Source: Paenibacillus whitsoniae (GTDB lineage: Bacteria > Bacillota > Bacilli > Paenibacillales > NBRC-103111). From it: a DNA stretch of 64,000 nt. How positions within the stretch are numbered: the stretch's first letter is position 1; every line of letters starts with the position of its first letter. Positions 33,639 through 42,219 of the stretch are shown here, in pieces. The DNA is taken from positions 1-64,000 of the forward strand of contig NZ_RXHU01000011.1 of the NCBI RefSeq assembly GCF_003955665.1, read 5' to 3'. The position numbers and the translations under genes were made by a program. The notes beneath the pieces were generated by a model. It was not told where the DNA came from, made no database searches, and worked only from the letters and a program-made list of their open reading frames with translations.

Positions 33639-33986
33639 ATGAAAATAATAATTAAAGATAGTAATTTCATCCTAGCTGATCAAGTACAATTTGCCGATAC
33701 TTTTATGTCCCGCTTTAAAGGTTGGATGGGAAAAACAGAAATTTTTGAAGGAGAAGCTCTCGTGATCGAACCATGCAACTCGATTCATACATTTTTCATG
33801 AAACTCCCTATTGATGTCATATTTCTGAATAAGAAGAATGAGATTGTTTTCTATCAAGAGGGGATGCGCCCATATAAAATAAGTTCAATAATATCTGACG
33901 CTCAAAAAGTTATAGAACTTAGAATCGGCAAAATACATGAATCAAAATTACGTTATAAAGACAGCATTATCTTCGTAGAAAACTAG
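33639..33986 (+). CDS. DUF192 family protein
   Basis: 115 residues, divergent from the Tad operon. DUF192 signature: FADTFMSRFKGWMGKTE, ALVIEPCNSIHTFFMKLPIDVIFLNKKNEIV, and VIELRIG. DUF192 proteins are small beta barrels of unknown function and are often found near Tad loci in Gram-positives (family knowledge). There is no signal peptide here, whereas many DUF192 proteins are exported. GGAGG is about 12 bases before the ATG. Confidence 0.85.
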   Translation: MKIIIKDSNFILADQVQFADTFMSRFKGWMGKTEIFEGEALVIEPCNSIHTFFMKLPIDVIFLNKKNEIVFYQEGMRPYKISSIISDAQKVIELRIGKIHESKLRYKDSIIFVEN

Positions 33987-34093
33987 AAGGTTAACACCAA
34001 TATTATATCTCGCTCAGAATTAGAGTCTATATAACTATGTTAAATAGTCCAAAAAAACCATGTATTTGTCATATTTTCCCGGATATCTGTGAT

Positions 34094-34136
34094 TTCGTCG
34101 AAAAATATCATAAAATAATCCTATAATTCGACAAAA
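34094..34136. promoter_or_regulatory. Promoter with two Spo0A-like boxes before the LytTR regulator
   Basis: TATAAT (34122-34127) is a -10 for the regulator gene. Upstream TTCGTCGAAAA (34094-34104) differs by one base from the 0A box TTTGTCGAAAA, and TTCGACAAAA (34127-34136) is a perfect 0A core TTTGTCGAA on the opposite strand. One box is near the -35 region, the other overlaps the -10, an arrangement suited to Spo0A control. No good sigma-A -35 is seen, which fits an activated promoter. Confidence 0.55.
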
Positions 34137-34153
34137 TATAGGAGGTTTTAAAG

Positions 34154-34891
34154 ATGGCTAGTGTCGTTATAGCAGAGGATAACAATAGCATTGCACAGCT
34201 ACTGGTTAAGCTTTGTGAATCAAACAATTTAACTGTGCTAGATGTAGTTAGTTCAGGAGGTAGCCTGGTCAGCTCATATATGGCTAATCTGCCTGACATT
34301 ATTGTTCTTGATATTTCTTTAGAAGGGCTAGATGGAATTACAGCGATTGAAATTCTTCATCAGCAAGGCTTTATCCCAGAAATTATTGTCGTTAGCGGAT
34401 CACAAGATTTACAAACGATCATATCGACAATCAATACACTTCAGACAGGCTACTTTATTTCAAAACCTTTTCATGAGTTGGAATTTAACCTGGCAGTCGA
34501 AAGAGCAATAAATCGTTTAAATAATCGTCACAATGCTTCAACTAATGAGATCTTAATTAAAGACAAGGGACTTATTAGGGTTTCGAAAATCCATGAAAAC
34601 CAGATTGTCTATGTAAAAAGAGAAGCATACCATACTAAAATACATATGGTGGGAGGGAGAATTAACGAAACCACTTCAAAACTAGAAGAACTTGCAGTCC
34701 AATCTGAACAACTATTTAGCCCCTATCAGTCTTACTTGGTAAATAAGCAATACATTCAGAATTACGAAAGGGAGAAATTCAAGGTTCGAGGCTATTTTCT
34801 GAGATTAGTCAATACTAAAGAAACAATCCCCATTAGCAGAGATAAACTTAAGAAGTTAAAGGCTGAATTCCAGCAGCGAAAGCTGTGCTAA
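34154..34891 (+). CDS. LytTR-type response regulator
   Basis: 245 residues. N-terminal receiver domain: acidic pair in VVIAEDNNSIAQ, phospho-acceptor Asp in DIIVLDISLEGLDG, Ser in EIIVVSGSQD, Lys in YFISKPF. C-terminal LytTR DNA-binding domain: IVYVKREAYHTKIHMVGG, LEELAVQSEQLFSPYQSYLVNKQYIQ. AGGAGG precedes the ATG. No histidine kinase is adjacent, so the phosphate source is unknown. Close to the Tad operon and DUF192 gene, it is a plausible regulator of the surface structures. Two Spo0A-like boxes lie in its promoter. Confidence 0.88.
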   Translation: MASVVIAEDNNSIAQLLVKLCESNNLTVLDVVSSGGSLVSSYMANLPDIIVLDISLEGLDGITAIEILHQQGFIPEIIVVSGSQDLQTIISTINTLQTGYFISKPFHELEFNLAVERAINRLNNRHNASTNEILIKDKGLIRVSKIHENQIVYVKREAYHTKIHMVGGRINETTSKLEELAVQSEQLFSPYQSYLVNKQYIQNYEREKFKVRGYFLRLVNTKETIPISRDKLKKLKAEFQQRKLC

Positions 34892-35007
34892 CTGACATAA
34901 TAATTGAGCAGTAGAAAGCGGCAAGCCTCCGTTTTCTCGCACTCCCCCGCATATGTCGGTTCAAAAAGGTTAACAAAGCTCAAAATACTGAGAAAATAAG
35001 CTTCTTA

Positions 35008-35041
35008 GCCCTTTTGCTTCCCAGTAGGAAGTCGGAAGGGC
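35008..35041 (+). terminator. Hairpin, possible terminator of the LytTR gene
   Basis: GCCCTT (35008-35013) pairs with AAGGGC (35036-35041), with CTTCC and GGAAG pairing inside; a moderately T-rich tail (GTTGTTTGT) follows. The rest of the gap 34892-35201 shows no gene that I can support. Confidence 0.5.
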
Positions 35042-35201
35042 GTTGTTTGTGTTATGAGACATTCCTCTTCTTCCTCGCCTTCATTTTGCCATAACAAGCA
35101 AGGCGCGCCTGATGCCTTAAGTTCGTGGATTCGAGTGGCGAACCCGTTTCCACTGTTCCATAGGCACATTCGTGACCTCCTACGGAACCATTGGTCAAAC
35201 T

Positions 35202-35248
35202 AAAAAAGCCGTCCTGAAAGTCAACTTGCAACTTTCAAAACAGCTCTC
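35202..35248 (-). terminator. Terminator of the GGDEF-EAL gene
   Basis: On the minus strand AGCTGTTTTGAAAGT pairs with ACTTTCAGGACGGCT and six T residues follow. It lies about 25 bp beyond the stop codon. Confidence 0.75.
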
Positions 35249-35273
35249 CTTGCCATCCATGATCCGAGGGATT

Positions 35274-37646
35274 TCAGCCAACTTTTAAATTGAAATTTTG
35301 CAAAAATTTACACATCGTTGCAAAGTCGAGGGGCTTGCTAATAAAATACCCCTGAATTTCATCGCATCCTAGAGCCCTTAACAGATTAAAATGCTCTTCC
35401 GTCTCTATCCCTTCCGCAACGACTTTAAGCTGTAAGTTATGTCCTAGATCAATTATGGCCTTGGAGATGGTCCTGTCAAAATCAACAACCGTCATTTCAT
35501 TAATAAACGATTTATCGATTTTTATCGTATGAAGCGGGTAACGGCGCAAATAACTGAGTGATGAATAGCCAGTGCCAAAGTCGTCGACTGAAATTTTCAC
35601 ACCAAGATCTAAGAGCATCATGAGCGTTTCTGCGGCTTTGCCTTGTGACATGGTCGTGCTCTCCGTGATTTCCAGCTCGATGTCTTCCGGTCGGATCCGG
35701 GCTTCCGACAGAATCCTCGAGATGACTTCCAAGAATGGATCCTGCTCCAATTGCAGAACGGATACATTCACCGTAACAATTAAATCGGGATATCCGCATT
35801 GCTTCAGCTTTATAATATCAGCGCAAGCTTGGTAAATCACCCAATTGCCTAAAGGGATAATCATACCTGACGTTTCAGCAATAGGGATAAATTCCGAAGG
35901 AGAAATCCAACCCATTTCCGGATGCTTCCATCGAAGCAGGGCTTCCACCTTAACAACTTGTAACGACTGCGCGTCTACAATCGGTTGGTAGAATACATGA
36001 AATTCGTTGTTGACCATAGCCGACGCCAGCTGAGTTTCCAATATAATTTTACGCTCAAGATCTTCCATCATTCGATTTGAGTACGCACTCAGCCGGTTTC
36101 TTCCCGATTCCTTCGATTTAATCATAGCGATGTCCGCAAATTTCACCAATTCTTCCGGGGTGCTCCCATCGTCCGGGAATATGCTGATTCCAATGCTGGC
36201 CGTCGTATGAAATTGCCGCCCTTTTATCGAATAAGAGGAAGCTAACGCCGTATGAATTTGATTTGCTTTTAAGTAAGCCGCTTCTTTTCCGGAAATTTTC
36301 GTCAACAGCACAGTAAACTCATCCCCGCCTAATCGCGAGACGAAATTTCCTGGCTCCATTCCCTCTTGAAGCCGGGAGGCGATCACTTTAAGAAGCTCAT
36401 CCCCATAATCATGGCCCCAGGTGTCATTCACCCATTTAAATCGGTCGAGATCAATGAACAAAAGGGCAAGCGGCACCTCTTGCTCTTTCGCCTCTCGAAT
36501 AGCGCTTTCTAAGCGATTGAAAAAATGGGCTCTATTCGGCAAAAGAGTTAAAGGATCGTAAATGGCTTGCTTCTCTAATAAATTTCTGGAGCCCTCAAGG
36601 GAAGACATCATGGTATTAAATTCTTTTTCCAATTGGGCAAACTCATCAGAGCCCTGACTGTTAATCCGTAATGTAAAATCTTGTTTTTGTGTGATGGAAC
36701 GAAAGTTAATGACCAGCCCCTTCATTCTCTTCAGGATCATCCGATCGATAATCATCATAATACCTGCGGAAACAAAGAGAACAATCAGGGTCAGGATAAA
36801 CGCATACAGCTTTACGGCCAATTGGCCCGGATTGTAGACATTCCGTATTTTTTCCGAGGATAGAACCAAATAAGGGTTCCCAAATACATCCTTCAATAAA
36901 GAATGGACAATCACTTTTTCATTCGAAATATTATCCATCCAGATGATGGGTGCTCCGTCCGCATTGTCGTGGAATTTCGGAATCTGCAGATCTTTTGCTA
37001 ATTGGAATGTAAATTGAGAATGGCTTAAAATCGTCAAACGTTCAATTTCCATGGCATCTAAAAGACGGCCGACAACCAAAGCACCTTGGATAGGTCCTTC
37101 CATCGTGCTTTTAATAATGGGAAGCGAAACGACCAGCATAGGTCCTTCACTGGTAGCGATAACCCCTGTTTTACTCTGAAATTCTCCAGTGAAATGGATT
37201 AAGCTTCCACCGTTTGCCAATATAGAATCGGTCATGCCTGTTGGGGGCTTGGTTTGCCTTCCTGCTGCTACATCATAGTAACGATCGTACCTCACCTGAT
37301 CACTTGCTCCGAACAGCGCTGCAAAGTGAATCGTGTTCGTCTGAAAGAAGGCATCGTTGAATTTGTTTTGTATGTAAGGATCATCTTCTATTGGCGCAGA
37401 CTTCACGGTTTTTTTCATAAAATCATATATCGCGTTGGATGCCGAATAGTCGGTCATATTTGTTTTCATATTTTCTGTTTCATGTTCCAAGATTAATATC
37501 ATATTTTTCATATCCGCATTGATTGCTCGTTTATCCAATTCAGCAAAACGTTTCAGTAAAATCCGGTCTAATGAAAAATAAGTACAAGCAAGTCCGAAAA
37601 GGACAATCATACCGATGAAAATCAATACTTTCTTACGTAAAGTCAT
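35274..37646 (-). CDS. Membrane sensor with GGDEF and EAL domains
   Basis: About 790 residues from the ATG of MTLRKKVLIFIGMIV, preferred over a TTG five codons earlier because GGGGGAT is correctly spaced. Two membrane segments (about 8-28 and 280-305) enclose an extracellular CHASE4-like domain; HAMP follows. The GGDEF domain has an intact RLGGDEF motif, so cyclic di-GMP synthesis is possible. The EAL domain has VEALLRW, NVSVLQLE, DDFGTGYSSLSYL and EGIETEE, so cleavage is possible too. The direction of net activity cannot be read. It lies about 50 bp behind an MglB-like lipoprotein gene and may sense through it. Confidence 0.9.
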   Translation of the reverse strand: MTLRKKVLIFIGMIVLFGLACTYFSLDRILLKRFAELDKRAINADMKNMILILEHETENMKTNMTDYSASNAIYDFMKKTVKSAPIEDDPYIQNKFNDAFFQTNTIHFAALFGASDQVRYDRYYDVAAGRQTKPPTGMTDSILANGGSLIHFTGEFQSKTGVIATSEGPMLVVSLPIIKSTMEGPIQGALVVGRLLDAMEIERLTILSHSQFTFQLAKDLQIPKFHDNADGAPIIWMDNISNEKVIVHSLLKDVFGNPYLVLSSEKIRNVYNPGQLAVKLYAFILTLIVLFVSAGIMMIIDRMILKRMKGLVINFRSITQKQDFTLRINSQGSDEFAQLEKEFNTMMSSLEGSRNLLEKQAIYDPLTLLPNRAHFFNRLESAIREAKEQEVPLALLFIDLDRFKWVNDTWGHDYGDELLKVIASRLQEGMEPGNFVSRLGGDEFTVLLTKISGKEAAYLKANQIHTALASSYSIKGRQFHTTASIGISIFPDDGSTPEELVKFADIAMIKSKESGRNRLSAYSNRMMEDLERKIILETQLASAMVNNEFHVFYQPIVDAQSLQVVKVEALLRWKHPEMGWISPSEFIPIAETSGMIIPLGNWVIYQACADIIKLKQCGYPDLIVTVNVSVLQLEQDPFLEVISRILSEARIRPEDIELEITESTTMSQGKAAETLMMLLDLGVKISVDDFGTGYSSLSYLRRYPLHTIKIDKSFINEMTVVDFDRTISKAIIDLGHNLQLKVVAEGIETEEHFNLLRALGCDEIQGYFISKPLDFATMCKFLQNFNLKVG

Positions 37647-37698
37647 AACATTATCCCCCAATGACCTGTTGATCCTCTGAGTTGTTTTTTAATTCCAT

Positions 37699-38742
37699 TC
37701 ATCTAGTATCATAAAGGTTATCTTTTGTTATTTTTTTATAGGCAGTCCAGACATATTTTCCATCAGTTAGCTCGTATCCGCCTATATTTTCTTTGGTTGG
37801 CGTTTGTTTATTAGCAAGAGCGAGTGCCAAGTTAAATAATGCCCTCCCTTGATTCTTCGCATCATTTAATACCGTCCCGAGCAAGGTGCCCTCTTCCAGC
37901 GCTTTGATCGCATCAGGTGTCGCATCGACGCCAACGACCGGTATATATTTATTTTCTTTAAAATATCCCCTTCGTTTAAGAGCCTCAATCGCGCCGAGTG
38001 CCATCTCGTCATTATTTGAAAATACAGCCTCGATCCGGTCACCATATGTTGACAGGAATGCAGCCATCTTGTCCCGCCCCTTATTCCGGTCCCATCCTGC
38101 AGTATCCTCAGCCAGCTTCTCCACTTTAATGCCCGCATCTTCCACTGCTTTGACCGCATACTTCGTGCGAATTTCAGCATCCTGGTGTCCAGGCTGTCCT
38201 TTTAGCATGACATATTGCATCGTACCGTCTTTATTCTTGTCCGCGTCCGGATGACGTTTAAAATAGTCAGCCATAATCTCACCGGCCATTGCACCGGATT
38301 GCTCAGCTTTCGCCCCCACATAGTAGATTCGATTCCATTTTTTCATATCGTCCGGCAGTGGTTCCCTATTAAAAAAGACAACCGGTACACCTGCACGCTT
38401 GGCTTTATCGATGATAATGCTCGTCGCAGTCCGATCCACAGGGTTAACGACCAACGCATCGAACTTTTTATCTATGTAATCGTCAATATTCTTATTCTGG
38501 ATCTGCTGCGAATTTTGACTATCCTTAAAGTTGACGGTTGCTTTGTATCCAGCCACGCCGGCGAAGGCATTCTGCGCTTGAGATAGATAAGCATCACCTG
38601 AATTGTAAACTAAAAAGCCGATTTTCCTGGGCCCGTTGACAGCGCTTCCAATTTGTGCCCCTTCCGAGTGGTCCATGGGACTGCAGCTTGCAGTGGCTGC
38701 CGAAATGACTGCGATGAGAAGGCCAATTACCCTTTTATTCAT
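37699..38742 (-). CDS. Galactose/glucose-type sugar-binding lipoprotein (MglB-like)
   Basis: 347 residues from ATG 38742 (MNKRVIGLLIAVISA) with GGTGG upstream; a longer frame adds 32 residues without signal-peptide character. Signal peptide with lipobox TASC. Periplasmic-binding-protein fold of the galactose type: DALVVNPVDRTATSIIIDKAKRAGVPVVFFNREP, QPGHQDAEIRTKYAVKAVED, VFSNNDEMALGAIEAL, VVGVDATPDAI. No transporter genes are next to it; the next gene is the membrane GGDEF-EAL protein, so a sensory co-receptor role is plausible, as known for ChvE/VirA-type pairs. The ligand is not established. Confidence 0.85.
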   Translation of the reverse strand: MNKRVIGLLIAVISAATASCSPMDHSEGAQIGSAVNGPRKIGFLVYNSGDAYLSQAQNAFAGVAGYKATVNFKDSQNSQQIQNKNIDDYIDKKFDALVVNPVDRTATSIIIDKAKRAGVPVVFFNREPLPDDMKKWNRIYYVGAKAEQSGAMAGEIMADYFKRHPDADKNKDGTMQYVMLKGQPGHQDAEIRTKYAVKAVEDAGIKVEKLAEDTAGWDRNKGRDKMAAFLSTYGDRIEAVFSNNDEMALGAIEALKRRGYFKENKYIPVVGVDATPDAIKALEEGTLLGTVLNDAKNQGRALFNLALALANKQTPTKENIGGYELTDGKYVWTAYKKITKDNLYDTR

Positions 38743-38892
38743 GCTGTTGCCACCTTCATGGTTAATCTCGCTGCGTGTGTACTTCGACACCTTTTTTGAT
38801 AATTCCTCCCCGAAAAGGCCTATATGATAAATAAACATTAGACTTTAGGCCTATATGCATGTGCTGCTTACGCCGGATATGTCGATTACAAC

Positions 38893-38930
38893 AAAAAAGG
38901 CCGCCCGGGGATTTGTCCCCGAACAGCCTT
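38893..38930 (-). terminator. Terminator of the first CUT1 binding-protein gene
   Basis: Minus strand: AAGGCTGTTCGGGGA and TCCCCGGGCGGCCTT form a strong stem followed by six T residues, just behind the stop at 38947. Confidence 0.85.
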
Positions 38931-38946
38931 CTGCCGCAGCTGCGTA

Positions 38947-40269
38947 TTATTTAACCGAAGCTCTCGCTTCCTTCCAACGTTTGTTCAATTCATCCAGTTC
39001 CGTCTTCAGATCCTTCGCCTCCAGAACCTTCTGAATATACTTGCCGCCGTAGAAATCGATTTTCGCAGCGTTGCCAATATCGTTCCACTTAGACGAAGTC
39101 GCAACATTTTCAATGAAATTCGGTTTGTAGGAAGAGAACTCCTTGAGTTGGGCAAGCCCTGGCTCTTTCGATTTTTGCGGCGGAATGAAGCCGGAAGCTT
39201 CAACAAACCCGGACTCCTGTACCATGAACTTGATCCAGGCTTTCGCCGTTTCTTTGTTCTTGCTCGCTGCGCTGACGCCATAAAAATAATCATAGTTCAA
39301 GGGCGCATTCAATTTGCCGCTGTTGTCGTAAGGGAACGGGAAGAAGCCGATATCCTCGGACTTGGCACCGGCGCCGATGACCTGATTGATGACCCAGTTG
39401 CCGAGGAAATACATCCCCGCTTTCCCTGAAGCGATCTCTCCTTTGGATGCCTCCCAGACGTTGCTGTATAAATCCTTCTCGATATAGCCTTTCTCTTTGA
39501 GCGTCCTCAGAATCGCGAACCCTTTGCCGAATTCGTTATCGACTTTAAACGGCTCATCCGTGTTGTTCATCGTATCTAGGTAGTGTGCGTTGCCGCTCAT
39601 GAACGGCGCCAGCACTTCGCCCCACTGCTTCATTGGCCATTGCGCGCCATTGTTGATGTAAATCGGCACAATGCCCGCCGCTTTCAATTTCTCGCAAGCC
39701 GCATAGAACTCATCCAGCGTTTTCGGCGGTGACGTAATGCCCGCTTTCTGAAATGCCTGCTTATTATACACAATACCTTCCGTGCTGACGCCGGAGACAA
39801 TACCATAGATGCTGCCGCCGTCTGCTTTAATATTTTTAAAATACAAATCGCCAAGCTCATCTGCCGCATCGTTCACTGTCGCGAAAAATTTCCCCAAATC
39901 CTGCGTCGCGATATTGGATGGGATCATGAGCACATCACCGACATTATTGGCGGAGAGACGCACGCGAATGTCGCTTTCATAGTTGGTGATGCCTTCAAAT
40001 TCAACATCCTCAACGCCCGGGTATTTCATCTTGAACGCCTTCTCGTATTTATCAAAGGTGCCGTCATTAATCAAATCCGTTCGATTTGTCACGAACGTCA
40101 GCTTGCCTTTGACATTGGCATTAGCCGACGCCGACGCTGTTGCTCCTGCTGCCGTTGGCTGTGCCGAGGCGGTGCCTGCTGCACCTTCGTTCGAGTCCTT
40201 CGAGCCGCAGGCTGTAAGTGCTGATGCTGACAATGCTAGGACAAGCACAGTTCCCAATACTTTTTTCAT
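38947..40269 (-). CDS. CUT1 sugar ABC transporter substrate-binding lipoprotein, copy A
   Basis: 440 residues, family 1 extracellular solute-binding protein. Signal peptide with lipobox LTACG, low-complexity Ala/Thr linker, then KLTFVTNRTDLINDGTFDKYEKAFK, IYINNGAQWPMKQW and GKAGMYFLGNWVINQ. It is a close paralogue of the product of 42220-43533. It has its own cre site and lies beyond a terminator that follows the permease genes, so it may be expressed separately and at a higher level. It delivers an unidentified sugar to the permease pair at 40467-42175. Confidence 0.9.
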   Translation of the reverse strand: MKKVLGTVLVLALSASALTACGSKDSNEGAAGTASAQPTAAGATASASANANVKGKLTFVTNRTDLINDGTFDKYEKAFKMKYPGVEDVEFEGITNYESDIRVRLSANNVGDVLMIPSNIATQDLGKFFATVNDAADELGDLYFKNIKADGGSIYGIVSGVSTEGIVYNKQAFQKAGITSPPKTLDEFYAACEKLKAAGIVPIYINNGAQWPMKQWGEVLAPFMSGNAHYLDTMNNTDEPFKVDNEFGKGFAILRTLKEKGYIEKDLYSNVWEASKGEIASGKAGMYFLGNWVINQVIGAGAKSEDIGFFPFPYDNSGKLNAPLNYDYFYGVSAASKNKETAKAWIKFMVQESGFVEASGFIPPQKSKEPGLAQLKEFSSYKPNFIENVATSSKWNDIGNAAKIDFYGGKYIQKVLEAKDLKTELDELNKRWKEARASVK

Positions 40270-40303
40270 GTGAGACCTACTCCCCTTTGCTTATGTTGAA
40301 TTT

Positions 40304-40317
40304 TGTTATCGCTTACA
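40304..40317. promoter_or_regulatory. cre site (CcpA) before binding-protein gene A
   Basis: Minus strand TGTAAGCGATAACA fits the CcpA operator consensus TGWAARCGYTWNCW with one deviation. It lies about 35 bp upstream of the start codon, a position suited to glucose repression. Confidence 0.65.
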
Positions 40318-40412
40318 TTGCTGATTGTATCGAGAAAGACGAACGTTTACATTGCAATGGTTTATGAAATCTTGTCTTCAGTTATCTTGTTCCAATACTG
40401 CAATAAACTAAC

Positions 40413-40444
40413 AAAAAAGCCTTCCGCCCAATGGACAGAAAGCT
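40413..40444 (-). terminator. Terminator behind the CUT1 permease genes
   Basis: Minus strand AAGCTTTCTGTCC pairs with GGGCGGAAGGCTT, then six T residues. It separates the permease genes from binding-protein gene A. Confidence 0.75.
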
Positions 40445-40466
40445 TGAATAACCCATGACGCCCTTC

Positions 40467-41303
40467 CTAGCCTTTGACTGAGCCGCTCGTTACGCCTGCA
40501 TAGATAAATTTCTGCAGAAAGAGAAAGAGCACGATCGCGGGAATGAAGATAACGAAAATCATCGCGGAAATATTGTTCCAACTCGCCGCATTCGGCCCGA
40601 CAAACTGAAAAATTGACGTTGAAACGACTTGCAAAGACGGTTTGGTCAAATACAAAAACGGAATATAAAAATCGTTGTAGATATAAATCGTGCGCAGAAT
40701 GACAACTGTGACCGTCGCCGGCAGCAGCAGCGGGAAGAAGATTTGCCAGTAAATGCGGAACAAGGACGCACCTTCCAGCATCGCGCTTTCATCGAGCGCA
40801 TAAGCGATGTTGCGACTGAACTGCAAGTAGATGATAATCGAGATGACATCCGCTCCAAGATTGAGCAGAATCGGCGCGTGAATGTTATTGATCAGGCCCA
40901 GTGCATTCATCAGCTTGTAGGTAGCGACCTGCGTCGTGACCAACGGTATGACCGAAGCCAACAGATAGGCGCCGATAATGTATTTTTTCAGCTTGAATTC
41001 GAACCGTCCCAGTGCGTAAGCGACCATCGTTCCCAGCACGATATTGCCTGCCACCGAGACAGCGATAATGTAGAGCGTGTTCGGCAGCGCCGTCGAAATT
41101 AGCTTTGTTTTTTCAAAAATAAACACATAATTGTCCAGGTTGAACAGGTTCTCCGGCAGCGCAAACCGGCTTTGCAAAAACTCATGCTTCGATTTTAAAG
41201 AAGTAATAAACACCGTGTACGGCGGGAACAGCACGATCAATGAACCAAGCAACAGCGTCACATAATAAAACGCTTTGAGCAATCGGGACTCTTCACTTCT
41301 CAT
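40467..41303 (-). CDS. CUT1 sugar ABC transporter permease, MalG type
   Basis: 278 residues, six membrane segments. Permease EAA loop visible as DESAMLEGASLFRIYWQIFFPLLLPATVTVVILR, which docks the ATPase. It overlaps the partner permease gene by 4 bp. No ATPase gene is present in the cluster; CUT1 systems of Bacillales usually share an MsmX/UgpC-type ATPase encoded elsewhere. Confidence 0.92.
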   Translation of the reverse strand: MRSEESRLLKAFYYVTLLLGSLIVLFPPYTVFITSLKSKHEFLQSRFALPENLFNLDNYVFIFEKTKLISTALPNTLYIIAVSVAGNIVLGTMVAYALGRFEFKLKKYIIGAYLLASVIPLVTTQVATYKLMNALGLINNIHAPILLNLGADVISIIIYLQFSRNIAYALDESAMLEGASLFRIYWQIFFPLLLPATVTVVILRTIYIYNDFYIPFLYLTKPSLQVVSTSIFQFVGPNAASWNNISAMIFVIFIPAIVLFLFLQKFIYAGVTSGSVKG

Positions 41304-42175
41304 GCGTCATCACCTCCTCTGAGCAGCAGTCGCTGCAGCCCGACGAAGCCGAGCACAATAATCAGCATAATAACCGCCATCGCCGATCCAAGGCCGACTT
41401 GCTGGAATTGAAATGCAACTTCAACTGTCTTCATGATGAACGTATCCGTTCCGTTTGCGCCCAACATCATAATGTAAGGGATTTCAAAAGCTTCCAAAGC
41501 GCCGGTCAGCGTCAGCAGCAGCAGCAGCTCCAGCACTTTGCGTATGCTCGGCATCGTAATTCGCCAGAATTGCTGCATCGCAGAAGCGCCGTCAATGCGT
41601 GCAGCCTCGTATAAATCTGAAGGAATCGATTGCAGCGATCCCAGGAAAATGACCATGCTCAACCCCATGTATTTCCACATGGACACGAATGCCAACGCAT
41701 AATTGACCGTATCCTTATCCCCTAGCCAGTCGTGCCGAAGATTGCCAAAGCCAATCGCGTCCAGCAGTCCGTTCAAGGTGCCATATTGGCTGTTGTAAAG
41801 CGCTTGAAACATAAACACAATAGCAACGCTGTGCATGATGTACGGCAGAAAAAGGATCACCCGGAACACGTTCCGGCCTCTCAGCCTGGTGTTCAGCACC
41901 ACGGCAAAATAGAGCGCGAACCCGGTCTGCAGTAGACCTCCTGCAAAATAATACAGATTGTTTCTCAGCACCCCGAAGTATTCCGCATTCGTCACAATTT
42001 CTTTATAATTGCGAAGCCCGACAAACGTCTTGTCGGTCAAGCCGTCCCATTGTAAAAAGCTGTAGTACACTAAATGAACCGCCGGATAATAAGAGAACAT
42101 GCCCAGAAGAATTAGGGGAACGGTCAAGAATGAAACCAGAATGACCGTTCTTTGTGTTCTGTAGCTCATCGTCAT
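41300..42175 (-). CDS. CUT1 sugar ABC transporter permease, MalF type
   Basis: 291 residues, six membrane segments, EAA loop YEAARIDGASAMQQFWRITMPSIRKVLELLLLL. Signature of the MalF partner: longer first periplasmic loop (SFLQWDGLTDKTFVGLRNYKEIV). It is coupled to the MalG-type gene by a 4-bp overlap and preceded by binding-protein gene B. Together with either binding protein it would import an oligosaccharide. Confidence 0.92.
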   Translation of the reverse strand: MTMSYRTQRTVILVSFLTVPLILLGMFSYYPAVHLVYYSFLQWDGLTDKTFVGLRNYKEIVTNAEYFGVLRNNLYYFAGGLLQTGFALYFAVVLNTRLRGRNVFRVILFLPYIMHSVAIVFMFQALYNSQYGTLNGLLDAIGFGNLRHDWLGDKDTVNYALAFVSMWKYMGLSMVIFLGSLQSIPSDLYEAARIDGASAMQQFWRITMPSIRKVLELLLLLTLTGALEAFEIPYIMMLGANGTDTFIMKTVEVAFQFQQVGLGSAMAVIMLIIVLGFVGLQRLLLRGGDDA

Positions 42176-42219
42176 TGTCTTTCAGCCCTTTCCTGTCTGC
42201 TGCCTGGGATGCTTAGCAA

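Noticed and set aside
35042..35201. Possible RNA gene downstream of the LytTR gene
   Set aside because: A short GTTCG-like stretch suggested a tRNA arm, but no cloverleaf can be formed and no other RNA family motif is present.
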